From: Sclerotiophoma versabilis
Lineage: Eukaryota > Ascomycota > Dothideomycetes > Pleosporales > Didymellaceae
Assembly: GCA_012274445.1 (NCBI GenBank)
Contig: JAAROD010000015.1
Location: 3,782,001-3,846,000 of the forward strand
DNA length: 64,000 nucleotides
Direction of reading: 5' to 3'
Shown: positions 54,857-64,000 of the stretch, piece after piece
Position numbering within the stretch: position 1 is the stretch's first letter
Layout: each line of letters starts with the position of its first letter
Position numbers and translations under genes: made by a program
Notes under the pieces: model-generated
Told to the model about the DNA's origin: nothing
The model's input: the letters and a program-made list of their open reading frames with translations, nothing else
Database searches by the model: none

Positions 54857-55299
54857 TTAGTCTTGGTTGGCGCATGTTGAGTCTCCGGCACCATGTTTTG
54901 TGCAACAATTGAAAAAAACATCCCCATCAATTTCGCTACCTGGTGAGCACTAAGGTAACGTTAGCTGCAGCTGTTTAGATGTAAACTCTTGAACTAACAT
55001 AGTTGCCCGGAAAGTCAATTCCAAAGGTTATGCCGTCTTTCGCTATTACGAGGTTATTAGCTTATCACAACCTTTAAGAGTTAATTAAACAGCACGTACC
55101 AGCTGCAAGAGGGACACTGCAGCACGCCTTTGTAGCAGTATCAACTAAAGTAGAACTTCCAGTGGATTTCTGGCAAGCACATGCTTCGTATTTATCAGCT
55201 AAAGCTGCTCTTTTTTGTTCTGTTAGCTTGGATAATTGCAGGTAACAGAATAATTGCAACGTACGGAAGAAGGGCAAGAAGAGTGTAGAAAGCCTTCAT
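54857..55299 (-). CDS. SSP2: small secreted protein with eight cysteines, candidate effector
   Basis: Four exons read by eye: 55299-55265, 55209-55100, 55042-54999 and 54949-54857. Introns are GTACGT...AAAAAG, GTACGT...TAATAG and GTTAGT...CCTTAG; introns 1 and 3 have clear CTAAC branch sites, and the frame holds throughout. Splicing intron 1 creates a model signal peptide (MKAFYTLLALLPAALA, then DKYEAC), strong support for the structure. The 93-residue product has eight Cys (22, 24, 41, 42, 64, 78, 79, 89) in the order C-X-C, CC, C, CC, C, ending CANQD. I know no family for it; the CC pairs recall hydrophobins but the spacing differs. It lies about 340 bp from AT block 4, as fungal effector genes often do. 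Function is inferred. Confidence 0.78.
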
Positions 55300-56222
55300 T
55301 GTGGAAGTTTATATAGTATGTTTGTTGAATTTAAAGTGTAGATGCGAATGAATTTTGTACAGGGTGATTTCTACGTTTAAATATTCGAACGAATTTCAGT
55401 TATTTAACTTCTAGGTCCTCTCTATCCGAGTCTTCCGGTTCCAAAGTTCCGTATACGAGTCTACACCTTTAGTCTTCGGCCTTGTTCAGTTACCGATCTC
55501 CGCTACGGAGGAGCATTTTAAAAGTCTTCCCCACCCTACCCCCTAGTCAACGCACAGAGCAGGTCAGGGGTAAATCGGCCTGATAGTAGATAGCTCTTAA
55601 TCAGTCCTACGTACATTCTTGCCTACTTTGTACTTATTTCCTCTCTCTAAGTTTATAATCTTCTAAAGGAAAATTAGGATACGTTTAATCTAGTTCTGTA
55701 TCTTCTCTTAAAGCAGCTTCTTCTAACACTATTCCTACGTACAGATAGCCTAAGCTCTACTCTTTAGTGCTCCTTTCTTAATTATATGTCTTTTTATCTA
55801 GAACTAGTAAGGCTTAATAGTATTTAAGTCTAGTAAGTTACTATACTAAGGTAACTATACTACCTACTCTTAATTATAGAGTATACGTAAAATATAGTAG
55901 TTATAAGCAGGTACTTTATTTTCTTAAATTAGAGTACTAGGCTGCTCTTTTATACACTTCTTTATAAAAGAGATTAGCTTTAGCTATATAATAGCTAACT
56001 AGTAATACTACTAGTCTATCTCTAAGCTCTAAATTTATACTACCTTATAATTTTTTTTATTTTATTTCTATCTAGGTTCTTTTCTAGGCTATATATATAA
56101 ACTAGGCTACTTAATACTAGTCTTAAGCTTTTACTTTTCTTTTATTAAAGGCTCTAGCTGTATATATAACTAAATAATTTTTTTTATAGCCTTTTTATTT
56201 TTTTACTTTAGTTTAGGTATTT
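55300..56222. other. Island edge and start of AT block 4
   Basis: To about 55640 normal composition without a gene; then the AT-rich, TA-saturated block begins. Nothing recognised before the R3 repeat. Confidence 0.45.
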
Positions 56223-56508
56223 ATTACGTAATAAAGCGTGTAGATTACTACTATAGCGCTTTTTTCTTACTTCTATACTCTAATTAGGTTACTCTAGCAC
56301 CTAACTACTAAGTAGCTCTATAGTAGCTTAAAGGCTTACCTAATAAAGTTATAAGACTAAGTAGGTTTCTAAAAGCCTATAAGCTTATTAGGTAAAATTA
56401 TATAACTTCTAAATTCTCTTTATATATAATTAATATTTTAGATATAGATTAGATAGTACTAATTAAATACTATTAATTACCTAAGTATATTTCTATAAGC
56501 TCTATTAT
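56223..56508 (+). repeat. 286-bp dispersed repeat, copy R3
   Basis: Same orientation and length as R1 (32331-32617), about 90 percent alike by eye, differences mostly C/T and G/A. Confidence 0.75.
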
Positions 56509-56639
56509 AGTTATAAGCCTAGCTTTCTAAGAATAGTAGATTTTTCTATATACTTAGAAAGAGCTTATAGAATATACCTTAGAAGCTTTAATTACTCTTT
56601 ATTTTCTTCTTTTTAGTATAATACTACTATAGGTAAGCT

Positions 56640-59600
56640 AGTTAGCTATAGTATATAAGCTCTATTAGAAATTCTAATAGGTCTCTACTAATTAAGGTTA
56701 TATATTAACTAGCCTAATTAGTATATCTAACTTACCTAGTATACTAAGCTTTATAATATCTAAAAGCTTATTAATCTAGATACTCTAGACGCTCTAGGTA
56801 TATATAATAGAGCTTCTTAGCTACTTACTATAAGCTTAATTACTTCTAACTATTTACTAGCTTACTCTACCTAAAGCTAAAGTACTTGACTAATTAATTA
56901 TAATACCTCTAGAGGCTTATTAAGCTTAGAAATATATAACTAGAAGCTTACTATATATAAGGTTAAATTAAGTAAGTAAGTAGCTAAGGCAGAGCACTTA
57001 TAGAAGCTCTAGAACTAGGTTAATACTATAGTATTACTAGTAATTCTCTTACTAGTAATAGTAAAGCTTATTACTAATAATATAATAATACTCTAAGTGC
57101 TTATTTAAGTACTTAAGAAGAAGCTTACTCTAATAAACGTTAGTACCTAGAACTAGGTAAGAGCTAAGTATAGATAATACCTTAGAGTAGCTAAATAAAG
57201 TTAAGCTACTTTATAAAACTAGTATTAGAAGTAGTTCTACTTCTATATAAGAGCTAAGTTATATAAGCTTACTAAAGTAGAAAGACTACTTACTATTTAG
57301 AATTTCTTAAATACCTTAAGCTATAGAATTACTCTAAAGTAGGCTTATACTATAAACTAAAGAATTATCTAGAATATTCTACTAGAGCTTAAAACGCTTA
57401 ATTTAGACTAGGTAAGTAGAGTCTTTAGTAGTTTAATATATAAGTATACTATAAAAGTAGAAAAGAATAATCTAGAAATATTTATAATATTTAGAACCTA
57501 AATAGATACTCTCTAAGAAGTACCTATAAGTAACTTTAAAAGCTTAAGTAGATATACCTACTCTTATAAATAAAAGAAAGAAACTTATAAGTAAAAACTA
57601 ACTAATTATTAATACCTAGAAATAGTAGTTAGAAGGAGCTTCTTACTACCTATCTAAATAAGTAAAAGTTATTAAATAGATACTTTCTAGAAGCTTAAAA
57701 GTAGAGAGTATATAAATACTAGAAGAGTAATTAAGTAGCTTAATTAGACCTTAAATACTCTATTAGTAAGAATAGCTCTACTAGTAAATAGTATACTACT
57801 TAAGGTTAAGTTTCTAGGTAATATATAGGCTGCTTTAATTAATCTAAAAATAATATAATTAAGTAATCTAGCTAGGAAACCTAGAGTTTATAACCTTATA
57901 GATTTTAATACTTATCTACTCTTAGATAGTATAATTTTAGATAATAGAGTAGCTATGCACTTAGTTAATAGTATAGATTAGCTTATACCTAGATTCTTCT
58001 GCCTAGCTAATTCTACTAATATAGTAGAAGTAGGTACCTAGGTATTCTTTTTTATAGAATAAGAAGCTTATTTATTTAAAATATATTATATAGAAAGCAC
58101 AGCCTATATATAGAAGACCTACTTCTTAAGAATATTATAGTAGTAGAAGAGTTCTATATTAATATAATTTCTAAAGTATACTTCTAGAAGAAAGAAGTTT
58201 AGTACTTAAAGCTAAACAGCTTACTTAGAGTAAGTTATATTAATAATTTAAATAGAAATGTTATATATACTACTATTAAGTATACTTATAACCTTACTTT
58301 TTTTAAATATAAGCTACTTTCTTACTACTCTCTAATTCTTAATATAGTAATAAAATAATTATATAATTCTACCTATAGAGCTCTACTAAGTACTTTTAGT
58401 ATACTAGAGTAGGTTATCTAGGCCTAAAGGCTTTCTAAGCTCTTATATAATAAGTATATAGTATATATATTAATAGTATACTCTAAAAAGATTATAAAAT
58501 TTATATAATAATCTATACTAAGTAAGTAGTCTTTTACTAGAAGTAAGAAAAGCCTACTAAACTCTTTTAGAGAATTAGCTAGAATCTATTTAATATACCT
58601 ATAGAAAGAGATAGTAAATTATAAATACTTTTAATTAAGAAGTACTATAGTAGAAAGCTCTTTTTATATATATTATAAAGAAAAACTTAAATTAAGATAT
58701 TATATATACTTATAAGCTTTTTATACTAGGTATATACCTAGTATAAGCTCTATATCTATAAGATAAGCTAAGATAATAATATATCTACTTTCTTATAGTA
58801 AGAAAGCTCTAAGTATAAGTACTAAGTACTTAATAAGAAAATAAATATTAAGTATATACTTTTATATATATATATAAGCTAAATAAAGCACTAAAAAGAG
58901 TAGAATAGAAGATAATTACTAAATCTATTAAGATAAAAAGTAGTATAAATCTGCCTAAAAAGCTCTAGCTAAAGGTTATTACTATAGTAATATAGCTCTA
59001 TAATATAAGTCTAACTTACTTAAATAAGCTATAATATACCTTATAGGTAAGCTATATATATAGGTAAGCTATATGCTTTTACTAAGACTATACTAAAACA
59101 CTACTTCTTTACTAATACCTTAATAATAGTACTAGCTAGATATATTAAAAGAAGCTTAGATATAGCTTATAGTTTAAGCTCTTAAAAGAGACGTAAAGCT
59201 TCTTCTATAATATACTATAGCTATCTATAAAGTTTCTAAAACTATACTATATAACTAATATACTAGATAACCTTTATATACTAATACTATAGCTAACTTA
59301 TAGAATCTAACTAATACTAAGAAGTAGGTAATTATTAAGTATATACTTAAGCTAGTTATATAAGAATTTCTCTTAAGGCTTGCAGCTATAGCTAATATAG
59401 CTAATTCTTTATATACTAAGTATAATCTAAGCTATATTAGTATAAACTAGCCTAGTATATTTATTAAGCGCTAACTAGAGCTTATAGTAAAGTTTAATTA
59501 AAAATCTAACTATAAGAAAGCTCTTTATAAGAATTCTAAGGTAATTTAGAGCTAGTTTAGCCTAGTAGCTAATATTAAAGCTAAGTATAGTATCTAAGAT

Positions 59601-62200
59601 AATAATACCTATAACTTTAATAAGGCTAGCTTTATAATAAGTATTATATTAATAGAAGTAGTTATTATAGCTTTAAAGTAATAAGAATAGCTAAAGGTAG
59701 TCTAGCTAGGTAATAGAGAGTAGATAATAGTTATACAGGGCGTTAATACTAAAGGTTAAGCTATTCTACTCTTTATTATCTTTAAGGTGTACTACTACTT
59801 CTCTTTCTAGTATAAAGAGAAGAACCTGCTATAGAATTAAAAAATTAAAGTTTTTAATAATAGCTAGACTACTAATAAGCTTAGTTTAGACTAGCTAAAG
59901 TACTTTAATATATATAAAGAGGCATACTGTTAGTACCTACTATTTACTAGTTATTAATAGCTATAAGAGCTATAACTTACTTATATTCTAGTAATACTAT
60001 AAGAATAATAAGATTATTACTACCTATATACCTTCTTACTTATTATACCTTCTACAGCCTCTTAATATAGGTTGTTTTACTTCTTTAAAGAAGGCGTATA
60101 GGCACTAAGCTAAAAATCTTATCTATAACTAGATTAACTATATTATAAAGGTTAAGTTTCTACTATACTTTATAGCAGCCTTTAAGGCTTTATTTACTTC
60201 TAGTAATATCTAAGAAGAGTTTTAAAGAGCTAGACTTATTCTATTTAACCTAGAATAGGTTATATTAACTCTTAATATAAAGCTGCGCACTCTATTACTA
60301 TACCTCTCTATTAATAACACACTCTAGCAGTTATAGACCTCTAGTAATACTTTAGAACTTAGGTTATAATTAATACTTATAAAGATAAGAATTTAGAGGT
60401 ATATAGATAGCTTACCTACCTTTATAGTTAAGGTATTTAAGAAGGTTTTAAAAGAAGTAGTAATAATTATATATAAGCTAGTATTAGTATAATAGAAGAT
60501 TACTAAGCTTTAAGTAGTAAATAAAGCTGCCTTATACTAGAAATTATATAAGAGGAAGTAAATTAAAGTAGAAGAGACTCTTATAGTTAAAGAGAGCTAG
60601 TAGATAACTACTCTTAAGAAGTTTAGAGTATATAGTAATAGTAAGAAGTAGAAGAAGAGAGTATGCGCTAAAGAGGCTAAGTTCTTCTAATAATACTATA
60701 AATAGTATAGAGAGACTAGGTATAATATATAAATATATAAGAATAAAGTAAAAGAAGTTTCTAAGTAATATTAGAAGTTATTCTACTCTATATAGTATTA
60801 GAGTAGGTTATTATAGGCTATAATAAAGTAGGTTTTAGTATAGTCTTAGTAAAAGTATATAGCTTACCTATATATATAGCTTACTTATAAGGTATATTAT
60901 AGCTTAAATAAAGAGCTTAATTACTAGTTTACCTAATATTTCTACTAGTATAAACCTAAGTAGGTAAGATTACTTATAGCTAATCTAAAACCTAATTAGA
61001 GTATAATATATATATATAGCTACTAAGCGTATTTCTTAAATAGAGATTAAGTAGCTAGGTATTATTAGAAAAGCTCTAAAGTTACTCTAAGAGGCTATAT
61101 TAGATACCTAGTTAGTTACTAAGCTTCTAATATATACTAGATATAGGTCTCTAAACTTAACTAAGTAATTATAATATATAATATAACCTTTAATAAAAAG
61201 CTCTTTTATAATAAATAAAATAAGTTAATAGCCTTCTTAGTTAAAGAAGTAGAAGTAGTTATAGATATAATCTATAAAGCTAAAAAGATAATAAATATAA
61301 AAGAAGTAATTAAGCTCTTTATTAAAGTAGACCTATTAATTAGCTTATCTACTTAGCACTAGCTTAGGGGTAGTACTTAGAGAGAACTTTAATTACTAGA
61401 AGGCTAGTCTAGTAGTAAAGGAGCTCTTAAGATAAATACTATATATATAGTAAGCTTAGCTAGTAAGCTACTAGAAATTTATATAGAATAATACTAAGAA
61501 ATAGGTTTACTATTCTCTAACTAAATACCTAAACTAGATTACTTAAGTATAGGTAGAAAAGCTTCTAATAAAGAGAATCTAACTAGTAGCTTATAAAAAG
61601 TATACTTAACTATTAATAAAGAAAGTAAGCTAGTAGATATTAAAGATCTTAAAGATCTACTAAGACCTATATTACTAATTATTCTAATACCTTTTTAAAG
61701 AATAATATAAGTAAATAAGGTAAGTAAGAAATATATATATTAGTAGAGAAATTAAAGCCTACTAATAAAGTAAAGCTATAAAGTACTAGACTATAAGCGT
61801 AATAAGCTTACTAATAATAATAGAGTAGGCTAGTACTCTATAATAAGCTTAATATAGTAATATAGGTACTTATAGCTAATCTAAACTTTATTTAATTATA
61901 TAAATAAATATAAAAGTTAAAAAAAAGATCTTATTACTATATATATAGTAATTATTACCTCTACTCTATAAAAAGAAAAGCAAGTTACCTAAATAGAGCC
62001 TCTAGTATACTATAATAAGATCTCTTTTCTACTAGAAAAGTAGAAGAATTTTACTTACTAGCTATTAAGTACTTTTTTCTATTAGGCTTATAAGAAAGAA
62101 ATAGTAATACTTATAGAAAAGAAGATATAAGTAGAAGTAGACTAATTAAGTACCTTAATAAGGCTCTACTACTTAAATAGGTCTTTACTTATAAACTAAA
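56640..62200 (+). mobile_element. RIP-degraded Copia-type relic split by Pogo-1 copy C
   Basis: On the plus strand, a protease/pre-integrase-like part is readable at 57930-58080 (a relic of LLDSGA..H.VN followed by a LANST.IVEV run). The frame is cut by a Pogo-1 element at 59034. Beyond it, at about 61095-61200, the Copia integrase tail signature GYLVGY...NIYRIW is recognisable as YIRYLVSYQASNIYQIQV, followed by an ITYNITFNKKLFY run matching the RDVIFDE region. The start of the RT linker is suggested near 61900-62150, then the CTACC-type repeats begin. Borders are approximate. Confidence 0.65.
59034..60897 (+). mobile_element. Pogo-1 copy C (RIP-degraded, uninterrupted)
   Basis: 1864 bp between TA duplications (59032-59033 and 60898-60899). 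TIRs as in copies A and B. It carries the empty site of the solo LTR (AGTTTAAGCTCTTAAAAGAG at 59171-59190). Transposase relic on the plus strand with NFN.ASFIISII, WTTIIQGVNTKG, NNS.TTNKL and SHKSYN-like motifs, full of TAA/TAG stops. Confidence 0.92.
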
Positions 62201-62219
62201 CTAAAATAGATACTTTATT

Positions 62220-62470
62220 AAGTATAAGGCTTAGATCTATATAGGCTAGTAAATAGGTTTAGAGTACCTAATATTAAATAGAAGTTAGGTTAGAGTTATA
62301 TAGGCTATAGGTATAGGTTAGGTTAGAGTACCTCTAGTAAAGGTATAGGTTAGGTTAGAGTAGCACTAGCGTAGGTAGAGGTTAGGTAGGGGTAGCACTA
62401 GCGTAGGTAGAGATTAAGTTAGAGTAGTACTAGCATAGGTAGAGGTTAGGTTTAAATTACCTAGGTAGGT
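62220..62470. repeat. Subterminal-type repeat cluster
   Basis: Repeats of GCGTAGGTAGAGGTTAGGTAG with AGTAGCACTA spacers, the reverse complement of the cluster at 14970-15235. It abuts the end of the Copia relic, so it probably marks the end of an inserted hAT-type element. Confidence 0.65.
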
Positions 62471-64000
62471 AGTACTATAATAAAGTACTATAATAACTAT
62501 TTATAATACTAAATTTAGAGTGTATATATATATATACCTTTACTCTATTTTTAACTAGCTAGATTCTAGTTATTCTAAGTAGGCCTTCTTAGCTGTGTAA
62601 TAATTCTAAAATTAAGATATACTAACTAAGCTTACTTAACCTCTACCTATACTAGTACTATAAGAAGCTAGCTACTAAGAGCTGTATATAAGTAGAAACT
62701 AAATAAATTTAATACTTATCTACTAGTATAGAGTCTTATATATATATACTAGAAGGTAGAAGGTATATAGAACCTATTTATAGAGTTTATAATTCTCTAG
62801 TAGCCTTTATAGTAGTAAGGTAGACTCTAGTTTAAAGAGTTTAGAAGGCCTATTATAAAGACAAAAATTACTAGAGTTCTACTAAGAACCTATAAAGCTA
62901 GAGTATAATTAGCTAGAGTACTTAAGGCCTTCTATATACTAAAGCACTAGTCTAGAGCCTAGCCTATTATAGTACCTTTCTACTATTTCTATATTTATAA
63001 ATAAACTTTTAGAGTAAAATAATAAACTAACTAGCTTAACCTTATATTCTCTACGTACCTATCTACTACTATTATACTTCTTTACTTATCTTTCTACTCT
63101 ACTTCTTCTATACTTTACCTTTACCTTATTTTACTATAGTAGGCCCTAGTAAGTATAAAGCTAGCTCTAGTACTAGTTCTATAAGTTATTATACTTATCT
63201 TTTTTATTATAGTACTTTTCTCTAGTAAAGTAGAAGCTTATAAGGCTATTTATAGCTTTATAGTAGTAGCTCTTTTACTCTAAAAAGTATCTATAATATA
63301 TAATACCTTTACTTAAATACCTACTAACTACTTATTTACTATAGCCTAGTAAGAAATTCTTACTCTATTTCTCTACTCTACTAAGCTATATTATTACTAA
63401 TTATAATTATAAGCTTTTTAGTAATATTAATTTTAATACTCTTACTACTACTATTAATAGTTCTAGTAATATAATAGATAATAAGCCTAAGCCTAAGAAC
63501 CTCTTTAGCTATGCCTAGTATACTCTTAACTACTAGCTCTATAATATTAATATAGATAAGTTAACTTATTCTAAGTATAAGTATAAGAAGTACTACTACT
63601 ATAGAGTAAGTTTTATAATTTCTTTATTCTTTAAGTATATTTTCTTCTATCTAGTTAGTTACTAATCTCTAAGTTCTATAGGCCTCTTATAAGACTTTTA
63701 AGTCTACTACTACTATTTACTATTTCTATAAGATCTAGCCTAATTCTAAGTACTATACTCTCTTTCTTACTAGCTTAGTATCTACTAAGAATAAGTACGC
63801 TCTTTATTACTACTAAAATTTAGTAATAATATAAAATCTTCTATCTTAGCCTAGTAATAAGCTTAGGTACTATACTAACCTCTTAGACTATAAGGCTAAG
63901 GTTAAAGAAGAGCTTAAGAATTCTAATAATATTCTTAGTATAACTTATAAAGGTATAGATTTATAGAAGTAGATATTAAAGAAGATATACTCTAACTATA
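62471..64000. other. RIP-degraded sequence, possible hAT N-terminal relic
   Basis: AT-rich to the window end. From about 63440 a plus-strand frame with Lys/Tyr-rich runs could be the start of a hAT-type transposase, but no motif is firm enough to name. Confidence 0.3.

Noticed and set aside
55074..55277. Unspliced 67-codon reading of SSP2
   Set aside because: It lacks a proper ATG and signal peptide; removing a 55-bp intron with a CTAAC branch site restores both.

Overview
This window looks like a chromosome segment of a filamentous ascomycete (Pezizomycotina; a Pleosporales-type Dothideomycete is my best guess). The reasons are short GT-AG introns with CTAAC branch sites, a HET-domain gene, a CBM18 chitin-binding protein, small secreted cysteine-rich genes, and very AT-rich blocks almost free of CpA/TpG and saturated with TpA. 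That last pattern is the signature of repeat-induced point mutation (RIP). The species cannot be fixed from the sequence alone.

Layout. AT-rich, RIP-degraded repeat blocks occupy about 1-17200, 23375-23830, 31720-44950 and 55640-64000. Base-balanced islands lie between them: 17200-23375 (intact MFS transporter, broken proline racemase-family gene), 23830-31680 (broken HET gene, intact CBM18 protein, small secreted protein SSP1), 44950-52430 (an intact Ty3/gypsy chromovirus) and 52740-55640 (a broken glycine-rich surface-protein gene and small secreted protein SSP2). Both small secreted genes sit within about 350 bp of an isochore edge.

The AT blocks are a nested graveyard that can be taken apart. 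I recognise gypsy, Copia, hAT and three Fot1/pogo-type DNA transposon families. Several termini are exact to the base because target-site duplications (TSDs) survive: three Pogo-1 copies (about 1865 bp), one Pogo-2 (1862 bp without its insertions), one Pogo-3 (1844 bp) and a short gypsy element with 206-bp LTRs and TSD GTAGA. Pogo-2 was invaded by a Pogo-1 copy, which later received a gypsy reduced to a solo LTR (TSD TTAAG). Pogo-2 was also invaded by the intact 6998-bp gypsy (45190-52187, TSD GAGAG).

The intact gypsy is the most interesting object. It has two LTRs that read as identical, an open gag and an open pol joined through a U UUU UUA -1 frameshift heptamer, and a chromodomain at the end of pol. 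Gag carries three W-X2-C-X4-C-X2-H repeats near its C terminus. An antisense ORF between pol and the 3' LTR encodes a perfect Zn(II)2Cys6 binuclear-cluster motif plus a predicted coiled coil. The LTR carries four copies of a 14-bp palindrome next to CACGTG boxes. An element-encoded regulator that binds its own LTR is a reasonable, untested hypothesis.

Limits. Exon structures come from reading splice signals and frames by eye. Family names come from motif recognition, not database searches. Borders of RIP-degraded relics without a surviving TSD are approximate.
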